Counted from the first letter of the stretch, positions 13,189 through 23,496 are shown. The stretch is DNA of 64,000 nt from JBJXFE01 sp046153875 (GCA_046153875.1 JBJXFE010000016.1:1-64000); one strand, 5' to 3'. The notes: generated by a model from the letters alone, not told the origin. Numbers and translations are program-made.

Positions 13189-14637
13189 GCACCCGAGCAC
13201 GAACTTGCCCTGGAAGCACCCAAAGTCTGACACGGTCAGGGTGCCGCTCGTGTTGCAGTCCGCGTACGGGTCGCCCAGAGCGAACCTCGACTGGAAACAC
13301 CCGAAGTCCGCGACGGTCAGCGTGCCGCCCTGGTTGCAATCCGGGTAGCACGGCGCACAGCCGATCCATCGCGCGATGGAGCCCGAAGCGACAGTCCCGC
13401 CCACGGACCCGAACGACCCGCCGACGAGGAGCGTCGGCACTGCACCGAGGTGCTCGACGGCCAGGCTCCGCACAGCTCCGTTCACTCCGCCGCCCACGGC
13501 GCTCCATCCCGCGCCGCCCCATCGGGCGAACGACGACCCGCCGCCGACAACGTTGAATGAACCGCCTGCGTAGAGCGCCGTGCCGTTGCCGTCATCGAAG
13601 CCCATCAGCGCCAGCACCGGCCCGCTGAAGTCGGGTCCCAGCGTCGTCCACGCGGAACCGTTCCAGCGTTTGACGCGGCCGTACGCGGGGCTCCCGCCGC
13701 CCATGTGCCCGATCGCGGCGTACAGGGCCGGGCCCGCGCCGTCGTCGAACGCCGCGAGGTCGTTCACGACCTCGTTGCGAGCAAGCCCTCCCCCGACCGC
13801 GGACCACGTCCGCCCGTTCCAGCGCGCGACGTTGAATGTCATCACGCCGCCCATCCGGTCAAAGCCGCCGCCCGCGTACAACGACGCGCCGGCATCGACA
13901 TCCGCAGCCACCAGCGCGGTCACCTGCCCGCTCTCTCCGCCGAAGGCCCCACTGATACCCCCTGCCAGGTTGCTCCAGGCGGCGCCATTCCAGCGTGCGA
14001 CTCCGCCCGCGGGTGAAGAGGGCAGCGGGCCCATCTTCGACAGCCGCGCGAAGTACCCGCCGATGAACAATGCGGGGCCTGTTCCATCGTCGAATGCCGC
14101 CAGGGCAAAGACCGTCCCCTGGCAATCGGTCGAGTCGCACCACACGCCGCCACCGACGGTTTCCCACGCGGTCCCGGTCCACGCGGCCAAACCGCTGATG
14201 GGATTGCGCGGCCCCCACGACGCGATCGACCCGCCAGCGAACAGGACCGGACCCTGACCCAGGTCCACTTCACCGAGCGCGGCTACATAGGAGTTTCCCC
14301 CCCCCGACCAGTTCTGAAACTGAAAGCCCTGACCCAGCGCCGACCAGCCCCCAGCCGTCCGCAGCGCGACCCGGTTCGTAGGAACCGAGCCGGCTTGCGT
14401 GAAGCTGCCTCCGATCGCGAAGTTCGGAGTTCCAGGCGCGCCGACCGGCTCGACCGCTCGCACAAGGCCGTTCATCCCGCCCGTCATGAACTCCGTGGAC
14501 CAGTGCGGCGTGCAGGACTGGGCCCGCAGCGTTGGCGCGGCCGTGAGCAACCCAATGCCCGCGCATGACACCGCGACCGGAAACGCGGCGCGAATCTTCG
14601 ACATCGCTTGGCGACAGCAATCGAGCGCGCGAGGCAT
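13183..14637 (-). CDS. Secreted propeller-like repeat protein with GC-type dockerin pair
   Basis: 484 residues; the ATG at 14637 follows AGGAG. The signal peptide includes VAVSCAGIGLLTAAPTLRAQS (mature end near residue 40). The body is eight or so repeats of about 45-50 residues with the pattern WNG.AW..LG.G and F.DG.GPALYAGG.F, as in beta-propeller or Delta-60-type repeat proteins. The C-terminus has two dockerin-like loops (YPDCNQGGTLTVADFGCFQ and YADCNTSGTLTVSDFGCFQ) and ends VLGCP. Dockerin-type loops bind calcium through Asp/Asn side chains; the DCN.{2}G.LTV.DFG pattern is kept in both. It is the convergent neighbour of the sensor kinase. Its ligand is unknown. Confidence 0.85.
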   Translation of the reverse strand: MPRALDCCRQAMSKIRAAFPVAVSCAGIGLLTAAPTLRAQSCTPHWSTEFMTGGMNGLVRAVEPVGAPGTPNFAIGGSFTQAGSVPTNRVALRTAGGWSALGQGFQFQNWSGGGNSYVAALGEVDLGQGPVLFAGGSIASWGPRNPISGLAAWTGTAWETVGGGVWCDSTDCQGTVFALAAFDDGTGPALFIGGYFARLSKMGPLPSSPAGGVARWNGAAWSNLAGGISGAFGGESGQVTALVAADVDAGASLYAGGGFDRMGGVMTFNVARWNGRTWSAVGGGLARNEVVNDLAAFDDGAGPALYAAIGHMGGGSPAYGRVKRWNGSAWTTLGPDFSGPVLALMGFDDGNGTALYAGGSFNVVGGGSSFARWGGAGWSAVGGGVNGAVRSLAVEHLGAVPTLLVGGSFGSVGGTVASGSIARWIGCAPCYPDCNQGGTLTVADFGCFQSRFALGDPYADCNTSGTLTVSDFGCFQGKFVLGCP

Positions 14638-14759
14638 CAGGAAGCTCCTCTCGCGTCCCTCGGAGTCAACTCAATCTAATCGATGCCGCCCGGTTGTCAA
14701 TCGCGGACGTCGGATTCGGCCCGCCCCGCCGCCATTGGCCAAGCTGGCGCGCTGCGGGG

Positions 14760-17561
14760 TTAGCCGCGCGACGGGACTTCGCCGGAACCCGCGCCGGAAG
14801 TCGGCTCCACATCGAACGGTGCCTCGTCATCAGCGCCCAATGAGCGCTGGACGACGGCTGGATCGCTCGCCTCACCCAGCGAGACCGACGGAGCATCGCC
14901 GCCTTCTCCCACGGCATCCACGTGCCCGTTAGTACCCGCACCGTTCTGGCCGCCCGCGAACAGCGGCGCCCGCACCTTCTCCATCGCCTCGGCGTCCAGC
15001 GCCGCCTGCTTCTTCATCGCCTCCCACTCTTCGATGGTGATCTGCACGTCGCGGGCCAGCGAGCCCTTGTGCTCCCCGAGGATCCCCGCGATCCCCATCA
15101 GGTCGATCAGCCGGCTCGCCCGCGTATACCCGATCGCCAGCCGACGCTGCAGCAGCGACACGCTCCCGCGCTCCGTCTCCAGAACCACCTCGACCGCGCG
15201 GTTGAACAGCGGGTCCTCCTGCGCGGCCGACAGCGACGCCGACGAGTTGTTCTCGCTCTCGACGAGCCGCTCGTCGTCGGGCGTCAGGGCCCGCAGTTGC
15301 ATGAGCTGCCGCTCGAAGCTGGGGCGAGCGACCTCGCGCATGAAGCGGACCACGCGCCGGATTTCCTGATCGTCCACCAGCGTGCCCTGCGCCCGCACAA
15401 GCTTGCTGGTCCGCGGCGACAGGTACAGCATGTCCCCCTGGCCCAGCAGCAGTTCCCCGCCCTTCTGGTCCAGCACGATCCGGCTGTCCATGCCCGAAGC
15501 GACCTTGAAACACACCCGCGACGGCATGTTGCTCTTGATGAGGCCCGTGACCACGTTCGCCTGCGGGCGCTGCGTGGCGAGGATGAGATGGATGCCGACG
15601 GCGCGGGCCTTCTGAGCGATGCGGATGATCGCCCCCTCGACCTCCTTGACCGTCATCATCAGGTCGGCCAGCTCGTCGATGATGAACACCATGTACGGCA
15701 GCTTCCGGGGGATCCGCGCCTCCTCCTCCGGCGACTGCGGGTTGAACCGCGACTTGAGCTCCTCCCAGTCCAGCAGGTTGTACGCCGCGATGTCGCGGCA
15801 ACCCGCCTCGGCGAGCAGCTCGTACCGCTCGTCCATCTTGGTCGTGGCCCACTCGAGGATGGCCGCGGCCTTGGCGTTTTCCGTCACCACCGGGCACATC
15901 AGGTGCGGGATGTCCTTGAACTGGCTCAGCTCCACCATCTTGGGATCCACCAGCACCAGCTTCAGCTCGCTCGGCTTCCTCGTGTAGAGGAACCCCATGA
16001 TGATCGTGTTGATGCACACGCTCTTGCCGCTGCCGGTGGTCCCGGCGATGAGCGTGTGCGGCATCTGGGCGAGGTCCACGATCAGCGGCTCGCCCGAGGC
16101 GTCCTTGCCCAGAAACATCGGCAGCTTCATCGAGCCGAACAGCTCGCTCTTGCCCATGAGTTCCTTGAGGCGGACCTTCTCCTTCGTGCTGTTGGGCACT
16201 TCGATGCCGACCGTGTCGCGCCCCTGCATGTTGGGCACGATGCGGATGTTCACGGCCTTGAGGGCCCGGGCGATGTCGCTGTCCACGGCCGTCACCTGGG
16301 CGACTTTGGTTCCGGGGGCAAGGCGCACCTCGTACAGCGTGATGACGGGGCCGGATTCGATCCCCACGACCTCGCCGTCGATGCGGTACTGCTTGAGCGC
16401 CGATTCCAGCGCCGTGGCCTGGTCGCGGACGTACTGCTCGAGTTTCTCGGAGAAGTTGGCCTCCGGGTCCTCCAGCAGGTCCAGCCCCGGGAACCTGTAC
16501 CCGGGCAGGTCGGCCACGGCCTGGAGGTCGCGCAGGTCGTCCTCGGTGGCGATCTTGCGGGTCTGATGACCGAACGCGATGGGCAGCCTGGCGATCTTCT
16601 CGCGCAGGGCGTCCGGGTCGAAGACCTGCGGCGCGCCGGGGGCGTCGTTCTCGGGCGACGCCGCGTCGGCGATCGCCGTGGGCTGAGGTTCGGGCTCCGT
16701 GGCGAACTCTTCCGGTTCGTCCATCGCCGGCTCGGGCACCACCCGCACGCGGCTCTTCTTCAGCCGCTCGGCACCGCGCGGCTCAGCGCCCGCTGCGTTC
16801 TCCTCCTCGACGACGCGGACACGTGCCGAGTTCTTGCGCGTGCGTTCGATCTCCGGGTCATCATCCACGTCGTTGAGGCGGACGCGCACCGGCTCACGCC
16901 CACGGACCAGCGGGGCGAGCCCGGCCACAAGCGCCCCGCCCACGCGGGCGGCGCCGAACGCCGTCGACCCGACGGTCGCCCCGGCCTTCTGGGCCGCGGG
17001 CCAGCCGTAGCCCATGAGCCAGGCCGGTCCGGCGAGCACCCACTTGTCGAAGGCGACGACGGCGCCGACTCCCGCGACGAGCGCGAGCCAGACGAGAGCG
17101 CCGAGCGTGCCGAAGCGGGCCGACAGCTCCTCGGCCGCGAACCGTCCGACGAGCCCGCCGGCCAGGTCCGCCATCGCGCCCGAGGTCGGCAGCAGCAGCG
17201 CCTGCACGGCCCCCATGGCGGAGGCGAGCATGAGCACGCCGACGAGCCGCACCGCCGCCGCCCGGACCCTGACGCCGCCCAGCGCCGCGCCGACCCCGGC
17301 CGCCAGGCACAGGACGATGATCCACGCGCCCCATCCGAGAAGCTTGATGGCGTGGTAGGCGACCCAGGCCCCGACCGGACCGCACCAGTTGCTCACCGGG
17401 TCGTTGGCGGGCCAGACGACGTGGGTCGGCGGGTCGGCCCGATCAAAGCTGACCAGGCTCGCCGCCAGGAACGCCCACGCGGCGACCAGGCCCAGCGCCG
17501 CCGCGAGGCGCCACGCCGGCGCGTTCCCTTCTCCCTCTTTGTGATGCGCAGATTTCGCCAT
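14760..17561 (-). CDS. ftsK: DNA translocase FtsK/SpoIIIE
   Basis: 933 residues. Four to five N-terminal membrane helices (about 17-37, 66-90, 103-125, 152-172) anchor it. A charged linker follows (about 220-310). The alpha and beta motor domains contain Walker A GTTGSGKS (about 507-514) and LILATQRPQANVVTGLIK. The C-terminal gamma winged helix reads SVSLLQRRLAIGYTRASRLIDLM. In the family, hexamers pump chromosomal DNA through the closing septum and the gamma domain reads KOPS/SRS polarity sequences. Planctomycetota lack FtsZ in many lineages, so the motor may act in segregation with whatever division system is used. The gene stands alone, with a 77-bp gap to its downstream-coordinate neighbour. 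Confidence 0.97.
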   Translation of the reverse strand: MAKSAHHKEGEGNAPAWRLAAALGLVAAWAFLAASLVSFDRADPPTHVVWPANDPVSNWCGPVGAWVAYHAIKLLGWGAWIIVLCLAAGVGAALGGVRVRAAAVRLVGVLMLASAMGAVQALLLPTSGAMADLAGGLVGRFAAEELSARFGTLGALVWLALVAGVGAVVAFDKWVLAGPAWLMGYGWPAAQKAGATVGSTAFGAARVGGALVAGLAPLVRGREPVRVRLNDVDDDPEIERTRKNSARVRVVEEENAAGAEPRGAERLKKSRVRVVPEPAMDEPEEFATEPEPQPTAIADAASPENDAPGAPQVFDPDALREKIARLPIAFGHQTRKIATEDDLRDLQAVADLPGYRFPGLDLLEDPEANFSEKLEQYVRDQATALESALKQYRIDGEVVGIESGPVITLYEVRLAPGTKVAQVTAVDSDIARALKAVNIRIVPNMQGRDTVGIEVPNSTKEKVRLKELMGKSELFGSMKLPMFLGKDASGEPLIVDLAQMPHTLIAGTTGSGKSVCINTIIMGFLYTRKPSELKLVLVDPKMVELSQFKDIPHLMCPVVTENAKAAAILEWATTKMDERYELLAEAGCRDIAAYNLLDWEELKSRFNPQSPEEEARIPRKLPYMVFIIDELADLMMTVKEVEGAIIRIAQKARAVGIHLILATQRPQANVVTGLIKSNMPSRVCFKVASGMDSRIVLDQKGGELLLGQGDMLYLSPRTSKLVRAQGTLVDDQEIRRVVRFMREVARPSFERQLMQLRALTPDDERLVESENNSSASLSAAQEDPLFNRAVEVVLETERGSVSLLQRRLAIGYTRASRLIDLMGIAGILGEHKGSLARDVQITIEEWEAMKKQAALDAEAMEKVRAPLFAGGQNGAGTNGHVDAVGEGGDAPSVSLGEASDPAVVQRSLGADDEAPFDVEPTSGAGSGEVPSRG

Positions 17562-17638
17562 ATCGCCAGAGTTATCGGCTCAACGCCGCGAATCGACACA
17601 CCGAACCGCGGGTGGTCCCCCGCGCTGGGCCCTCGGGC

Positions 17639-19393
17639 TCACGCGGGGCGCGCGATGCGCGGCGGTTGCGCCCCTGTTCGGGGTTGTTCGGGTTCGCCAG
17701 CCTCGGCTTCCGCGTTCGTGATCTTGCCGTTGATCAGGCGGGTCAGCCGCAGGGGGTTGGATTCCCAGAGCTCCTGCGGCAGCATCCCTTCCGGAGCGTT
17801 CTGGTAGCAGACCGGTCGGCACCAGCGATGGACCGCGTGCGATCCGACCGCTGTGGCGTGCGGCTGGTTCGTGGCCGGATACGGCCCGCCGTGGACCATC
17901 GAGGGGCAGACTTCGACGCCGGTGGGCACGCCGTTGTAGATGAGCCGCCCGACTCGCTGCTCGAGCACCCGGTGGAGGCGTGTGGCCGCGACGGTGTCGA
18001 CGTCGGTGGCCCAGATCGTTCCGGTGAGGCTGCCGTGGATGGCCGCGGCGGCCTGCACGAGCTGGTCCTCGCTGTCACAGACGACCGCGATCGCCGCAGG
18101 CCCGAAGACCTCGTCGTGGAGGGTCGCCGAGCGCATGAAGACCTCGAAGGTGGTCCGCCAGAGCACGGGGGTGCAGCGGATCGCCTCGCCGGGTTGGGGC
18201 GCGACCGATTTGTCGGCGGGCGGTGCGATCGGTGCCCCGCCCCGGACCTCGACGCCGGCGACGCGCCCGACTTCGCCCGCACGGCGGGCGAAGTTGTTGC
18301 GCACGCGCTGGTTGAGCATGGTCTGGGGCACGGCCACGTCGAGCGACTCGCCCATCGAGCGGACGATCGCTTCCATGCCGCCCGAGCGCAGGCCGAAGAT
18401 CAGCCCCGGGCAGGTACACATCTGCCCGTTGGAGTTGGTGAGCGACGCGACAATCCGCTCGGCGATGGTGACGGCCTGGGTCGTACCCGCGTCGGCCAGG
18501 ATGAACACCGGGTTGACGCTGCCCATCTCGGCGAAGACACGGATGGGGTCGGGGCGTGCCGCGGCGAGTCGCGCCAGGGCCATGCCGCCGTGGAACGAGC
18601 CCGTGAAGCCGACCGCGCGGATCGCGGGGTGCTGGACGAGTTGCTCGCCGATGGCGGCCTCGCGCGCCGATCCGATGGCGCCGCTCTGGAGATAGGAGAA
18701 GGTCCCGGGGTGGAAGGAGAGCGCCGCCAGCGCCCGCGTGACCGCGTGAGCCACGAGCTCACCGGTGCCCGGGTGCCCGGGATGGCCCTTGACGACAACC
18801 GGGCAACCGGCGGCGAGCGCCGATGCCGTATCGCCCCCGGCGGCGCTGTAGGCGAGCGGGAAGTTGCCCGCGCCGAAGACCGCGATGGGGCCGAGCGGGC
18901 GCAGCATCCGCCGCAGGTCGGGCTTCGGCGCGGGGCGGCGGCTCGGCTGTGCGGTATCGATCGACGCGTGGACCCACGTTCCGTCCCGCACGACTTCGGC
19001 GAACATCCGCAGCGTGTGGACCGTGCGGTCGCGCTCGGAAACGAGGCGCGCCGGACCCAGCCCCGTCTCGTCCGTGGCGGCCCCGATCAGGGCGTCGCCG
19101 AGCGCGACGATCTGGTCGGCGATACCGTCGAGGAGGGCGGCTCGCTCGGCGTTGGACCGATCGCCCATCGCGTGGAACGCCTGCCACGCCTGCCAGCAGG
19201 CTTTGTCCACGTCCTCGTTTGTCGCCGGCACGAAAGGTGTGGCAAGTTCACGCCCCGAAGCGGGGTCGATCCCGCGGTAGACCGAGCCGGGCTCGACCGT
19301 CCGCGGTTCCGGGGTGGGCGCACCGGCGACCAGTGATCGGCCCGTCAGGGCGATCGGGGGGACTTCCGGGCGATCCGTCGCCGCGTCATTCAT
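17639..19393 (-). CDS. Aldehyde dehydrogenase (NADP+), alpha-ketoglutaric semialdehyde type
   Basis: About 584 residues. The ATG at 19393 is chosen because AGGTGG lies 5 nt upstream, although the frame stays open further. Features of the family: GPIAVFGAGNFPLAYSAAGGD near residue 160, the cofactor-binding GFTGSF, the general-base glutamate in FAEMGSVNPVF, and the catalytic cysteine in SNGQMCTCPG. The sequence style (PDLRR near the cofactor site, SNGQMCT) matches ketoglutarate-semialdehyde dehydrogenases, which oxidise 2,5-dioxopentanoate to 2-oxoglutarate at the end of pentose or hydroxyproline catabolism. The last 25 residues (EAEAGEPEQPRTG...) are an uncharacteristic tail. No other pathway gene is nearby, so the physiological substrate is not fixed. 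Transcribed divergently from comM. Confidence 0.88.
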   Translation of the reverse strand: MNDAATDRPEVPPIALTGRSLVAGAPTPEPRTVEPGSVYRGIDPASGRELATPFVPATNEDVDKACWQAWQAFHAMGDRSNAERAALLDGIADQIVALGDALIGAATDETGLGPARLVSERDRTVHTLRMFAEVVRDGTWVHASIDTAQPSRRPAPKPDLRRMLRPLGPIAVFGAGNFPLAYSAAGGDTASALAAGCPVVVKGHPGHPGTGELVAHAVTRALAALSFHPGTFSYLQSGAIGSAREAAIGEQLVQHPAIRAVGFTGSFHGGMALARLAAARPDPIRVFAEMGSVNPVFILADAGTTQAVTIAERIVASLTNSNGQMCTCPGLIFGLRSGGMEAIVRSMGESLDVAVPQTMLNQRVRNNFARRAGEVGRVAGVEVRGGAPIAPPADKSVAPQPGEAIRCTPVLWRTTFEVFMRSATLHDEVFGPAAIAVVCDSEDQLVQAAAAIHGSLTGTIWATDVDTVAATRLHRVLEQRVGRLIYNGVPTGVEVCPSMVHGGPYPATNQPHATAVGSHAVHRWCRPVCYQNAPEGMLPQELWESNPLRLTRLINGKITNAEAEAGEPEQPRTGAQPPRIARPA

Positions 19394-19457
19394 GGGTCCA
19401 CCTGGGCGGCCCGGCTCGTCGGGTGCGGTGCTGCGCCCCGTTCGGTATCCTGCCGGA

Positions 19458-21014
19458 GTGCTCGCCCGAGTCCAATCGTACCTGCTGCAGGGCATAGACG
19501 CCCTCCCCTGCGAAGTCGAGGTAGACCTCGACCATCTGGAGCAGGACAAGAAGCAGATGGTGGTCGGATTGCCCGACGCGGCGGTGAAGGAAGCCGTTGA
19601 ACGCGTGCGATCCGCGCTGGTCAACAGCGGCTACCTGTTCCCCGCCGGCCGCGTGCTCATCAACCTTGCCCCCGCTGACGTCCGCAAGGAAGGGCCGGTG
19701 TACGACCTGCCGATCGCGGTGGGCATTCTGGTGAACACGGGGGTGGTGCGGGCTCTGCCCGGCGCGACGGAGAAACTCCCCGGGCTTGACTCGGGCGTGG
19801 ACCTGCGCCGGTACCTGATCGCGGGGGAACTGGCCCTGGACGGACGCGTCCGATCGATCCGCGGTGCGATCGCCGTGGCCGCGCTCGCCAAGACCAAGGG
19901 GTACTCGGGCGTGATCGTGCCGGCGGCGAACGCCGAGGAGGCGGCGGTTGTGTCCGGCGTGGAGGTGCTGGGGGTGCGCACCCTCGCGGAAGTGGTCGGT
20001 CTGTTGCGCGGCGAGATCGAGGCGACGCCGACACCGCCGCCCGACATCGAAACGCTGCTGCGGACCGCGAACGCGCCGGTGGACTTCGGCGAGATCCGCG
20101 GACAGGAGTCGGTCAAGCGCGCGGTGGTCGTCGCGGCGGCGGGCTCGCACAACCTCCTCATGTTGGGGCCTGCCGGGACCGGCAAGACCATGATGGCCAA
20201 GGCGCTGCCCGGCGTATTGCCGCCGCTCCTGGCCGACGAGGCGATCGAGATCACGCGCGTCTACTCGGCGGCCGGGCAGCTCCCGCCGGGGCAGGGGCTG
20301 ATCACGACGCGCCCGGTGCGCACGCCGCACCACACGGCGTCCTCGGCGGCGATCGTCGGCGGCGGGGTCATCCCGAAGCCGGGCGAAATCTCCCTGGCGC
20401 ACCGGGGCGTGTTGTTCCTGGACGAGCTGGCCGAGTTCCCGCGCGATGTGCTCGAGACCCTGCGCCAGCCGATGGAAGACCACGTGGTCACGATCGCGCG
20501 CTCGCACTCGGCCGTGCGGTTCCCGGCCAACTTCATGCTGGTGGCCGCGATGAACCCGACGCCGCGTGGCGACGTGGCGCCGGGCGAGGTCGGCAAGCGC
20601 GAGATGGAGCGGTACCTGTCGCGGCTTTCCGGGCCGTTGCTCGACCGCATCGACATCCACGTCGAGGCGCCCGCGGTGCCGTTCCGCCAGCTCGCGGGGG
20701 CGGCGGACGGATCGACGACCGCCCGCATGCGCGAGCAGGTGCTGGCGGCGCGCGTGCAGCAGACCAAACGCCAGGGACCCGGTGTGCCGAACTCGCGCCT
20801 GAGCGGCAAGCAGCTCGACGCGCTCGCCCCGATCGACGACGACGCGCGGGCGCTCCTGGGCCAGGCGCTCACGCAACTGGGGCTCTCGGCCCGGGCGTAT
20901 GACAAGATCCGGCGCGTGGGACGCACGATCGCCGATCTCGAGGGCGCCGACCGCGTGACCCACGCCCACATCGCCGAGGCCGTGCAGTACCGACTCCTCG
21001 ACCGCAAGGGGTAG
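19458..21014 (+). CDS. comM: YifB/ComM family Mg-chelatase-like AAA+ ATPase
   Basis: About 518 residues from GTG 19458 (LARVQSYLLQGIDALPCEVEVDL is the usual start of the family). An N-terminal Lon-protease-like fold (to about 170) is followed by the AAA+ domain: Walker A GPAGTGKTMMAKALPG, Walker B GVLFLDELAEF, and the chelatase-type inserts RPVRTPHHTAS and NPTPRGD. The C-terminal Mg_chelatase_C region has RLSGPLLDRIDIHVE and LSARAYDKIRRVGRTIADLEG. ComM in naturally transformable bacteria is a hexameric helicase that promotes branch migration during integration of foreign DNA. It starts a plus-strand run that continues with PBP2 and rodA. The four-cysteine zinc motif of some homologues is absent. 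Confidence 0.93.
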   Translation: MLARVQSYLLQGIDALPCEVEVDLDHLEQDKKQMVVGLPDAAVKEAVERVRSALVNSGYLFPAGRVLINLAPADVRKEGPVYDLPIAVGILVNTGVVRALPGATEKLPGLDSGVDLRRYLIAGELALDGRVRSIRGAIAVAALAKTKGYSGVIVPAANAEEAAVVSGVEVLGVRTLAEVVGLLRGEIEATPTPPPDIETLLRTANAPVDFGEIRGQESVKRAVVVAAAGSHNLLMLGPAGTGKTMMAKALPGVLPPLLADEAIEITRVYSAAGQLPPGQGLITTRPVRTPHHTASSAAIVGGGVIPKPGEISLAHRGVLFLDELAEFPRDVLETLRQPMEDHVVTIARSHSAVRFPANFMLVAAMNPTPRGDVAPGEVGKREMERYLSRLSGPLLDRIDIHVEAPAVPFRQLAGAADGSTTARMREQVLAARVQQTKRQGPGVPNSRLSGKQLDALAPIDDDARALLGQALTQLGLSARAYDKIRRVGRTIADLEGADRVTHAHIAEAVQYRLLDRKG

Positions 21015-21075
21015 GAACTCCCGCGGCGGCGCGGGCGCATCGGCCACGACCCAGGGCCCCAAGGATGGTTGGCCG

Positions 21076-23496
21076 ATGCGTCTCACCCGCCTGATCCCCA
21101 CGATGTTCCACCGGCGGCTGCTGCTGCTGGGCGCGCTCATCGCGCTGGCTGTCACCGTGCTGGCGGTGCAACTGGGCGTGCTCACCGTCGCGCGGGGGGA
21201 TGAACTGCGTGCGGCGGCCGAAACAAGGCTGCGGGGCGTCCAGTGGCTGCCGACCGTCCGCGGGCGCATCCTCGACCGCAACGGTCGCGTGCTCGCGCAG
21301 GATCGTCCGAGCTTCGATCTGGCCGCGGCCTACCCCGTGATCAGCGGGCTGTGGGCCGAGGAGCGGGCGGGCCGGGCGGCCCGACGGCTCCACCGCTCGA
21401 CGTGGCGCGACCTGGACAGCGCCGAGCGGAGCCTGCTCGTGGAGCGCTACGCGGCCGTGTACCACGCGCACCTCGACTCGGCGTGGCAGACCCTGGCCGA
21501 CGCGACGGGCGTGGGCCGTGAGGCCCTCGATGCAAGCCGGCTCGCGGTCCTCAACCGCGTCGAGACACTGGCCGACGTCGTGACGGACGCGCGGATCCGC
21601 GTGCGCGTGGACACGGCGCTCAAGCGCGGCGAGGAGATCACCACCGAACTCGAAGACGAGATCGTCGGCGGCGCGCGGACCGAGATCAGCGAAGCCGAGT
21701 CCGCCCACGTCATTCTGCCGCACATCGCGGACACCGTGGGCTTCGAGATCACGCGGCTCGCGGCCCGGACGATCGACCTGGTGCTCGCCGACGGGCGCGT
21801 GCTGGAGGCGGGTGTTCCGCTGCTGCCGGGGGTCGAGGTCATGAACGCCGCCGACCGTGAATACCCGCACGACACCATCACCGTCCGTATTGATCGCTCG
21901 GCGTTCCCCGGTCCCCTCGCCGACGATCGCCCGATGGACGTGACGGTGGACGGGGTGGGCATCCACGTCCTGGGCTGGACCGGGCGCAACGCTTCGGGCG
22001 ACGACGTGAGGGCGCGGGGCGAACTGCTGCGGGCGGATCGGGCACTTCGGGAGTACGCGACGCTGGCCCTCGACGGGAGCGAGTTCGACCGGGGCTCGTA
22101 TGAACCGGGCGATGCGGTGGGGCGCTTCGGCGTCGAAGCGGCGCAGGAGGTCAGGCTCCGCGGACTGCGCGGGCTGAACCTGCGCCGGCTCGACACGGGC
22201 GAGGAGCGCCGCGTCGATTCCGAGCCGGGTCGCGACGTGACCCTCACGCTCGACGCGATGCTCCAGGCGCGCGTTCAGGCGCTGCTCACGCCGTCGGTGG
22301 GGCTCGCGGCGGTGCAGGAATGGCACGCGCTGCCGACGCAGCACCCGAACGGCAGGCCGATCGGCGGGACCGCTCTCGGCACCCCGCTGCACGGGGCCGC
22401 CGTCGTGCTCGACATCGAGTCGGGGGACATCCTGGCCATGGTCTCCGCACCCGGGTTCACGCGCGGCGATCTGCGCGAACGGTCGGGCGCGTTGTTCACC
22501 GACCCGCTTCGCCCGTGGATCAACCGCGTGGTGTCCGCGAGCTACCCGCCGGGGTCGATCGTCAAGGCACCGCTGCTGGCCGCCGCGGTCACCCTCGGCA
22601 AGCACTCGCTCGATCGTCCCATCGAGTGCAACGGGCACCTGCTCCCGCACGACCCCAACACCCTGCGGTGCTGGATCTACAAGCGCTCGCAGACCGACGC
22701 GACGCCGAACACGCACACGCAGATGCTGGGCCACGCCCTGGATGCCCGCGAAGCGCTCATGGTCTCGTGCAACATCTACTTCTTCACGCTCGGGCGGCAG
22801 CTCGGAGTGGACGGCGTCCGCAGCGCCTACGGCATGTTTGGCGTGGGGCAGGCGTGGAACCTCGGGCTGGCCCGCCCGGGCCGACCGGACGACGAGTACG
22901 CCGGGGAGATCGGGCGCCGCGTCCAGGAGCCGGACGGAACACGGCGGATCGCGCCGCTGGTGATCGGCGACGCGATCCAGATGGGGATCGGGCAGGGGCC
23001 GATCGCATGGACGCCGCTGCACGCGGCGGACGCGCTGGCCACGCTCGCCCGCGGCGGCGTGCGGGTTGCACCGCGCCTGCTGGTGGATCGGCCCGTCACA
23101 CGGCAGAATCTGGGCCTCGACCCCGCGGCGGTCGCGGCCGCGCTGGACGGGCTTTCGCTGTCGGTCAGCGACCCGCGCGGCACGGGCAACCACATCACGA
23201 TCAGCGCGGGTGTGCAGGAGCGCATCTTCAACGCGCCGGGCGTGCGGGTGTGGGGAAAGACGGGCACGGCCGACGCCCCGAAGCTCGCGCACGACCCGGA
23301 CGGCGTGGGCCCGGCGAGCGCCGAGGAGCTGCGGGACGGCGACCACTCGTGGTTCGTGGTGCTGGTGGGGCGCGAGGGCGGCGGGCCGAAGTACGCGATC
23401 GCCGTGATGATGGAGTACGCGGGCAGCGGCGGCAAGGTCTCCGGCCCGATCTGCAACCAGATCATCCACGCGCTGATCGCCGGGGGCTATCTGTGA
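21076..23496 (+). CDS. mrdA: Penicillin-binding protein 2 (elongasome transpeptidase)
   Basis: 806 residues. One N-terminal membrane anchor (about 12-36) is followed by RGRILDRNGRVLAQD, the typical start of the dimerisation domain. The transpeptidase domain holds SxxK in PPGSIVKAP (catalytic Ser), the SCN-type motif in MVSCNIYFF and KTGTADAP near residue 725. PBP2 crosslinks lateral-wall peptidoglycan. The gene overlaps rodA by 4 nt, the usual pairing of a SEDS glycosyltransferase with its class B PBP. It is longer than the common 600-650 residues; the extra length lies in the region between the anchor and the transpeptidase core, which is rich in charged helices. Its presence agrees with the modern view that most planctomycetes have a peptidoglycan wall. 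Confidence 0.95.
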   Translation: MRLTRLIPTMFHRRLLLLGALIALAVTVLAVQLGVLTVARGDELRAAAETRLRGVQWLPTVRGRILDRNGRVLAQDRPSFDLAAAYPVISGLWAEERAGRAARRLHRSTWRDLDSAERSLLVERYAAVYHAHLDSAWQTLADATGVGREALDASRLAVLNRVETLADVVTDARIRVRVDTALKRGEEITTELEDEIVGGARTEISEAESAHVILPHIADTVGFEITRLAARTIDLVLADGRVLEAGVPLLPGVEVMNAADREYPHDTITVRIDRSAFPGPLADDRPMDVTVDGVGIHVLGWTGRNASGDDVRARGELLRADRALREYATLALDGSEFDRGSYEPGDAVGRFGVEAAQEVRLRGLRGLNLRRLDTGEERRVDSEPGRDVTLTLDAMLQARVQALLTPSVGLAAVQEWHALPTQHPNGRPIGGTALGTPLHGAAVVLDIESGDILAMVSAPGFTRGDLRERSGALFTDPLRPWINRVVSASYPPGSIVKAPLLAAAVTLGKHSLDRPIECNGHLLPHDPNTLRCWIYKRSQTDATPNTHTQMLGHALDAREALMVSCNIYFFTLGRQLGVDGVRSAYGMFGVGQAWNLGLARPGRPDDEYAGEIGRRVQEPDGTRRIAPLVIGDAIQMGIGQGPIAWTPLHAADALATLARGGVRVAPRLLVDRPVTRQNLGLDPAAVAAALDGLSLSVSDPRGTGNHITISAGVQERIFNAPGVRVWGKTGTADAPKLAHDPDGVGPASAEELRDGDHSWFVVLVGREGGGPKYAIAVMMEYAGSGGKVSGPICNQIIHALIAGGYL

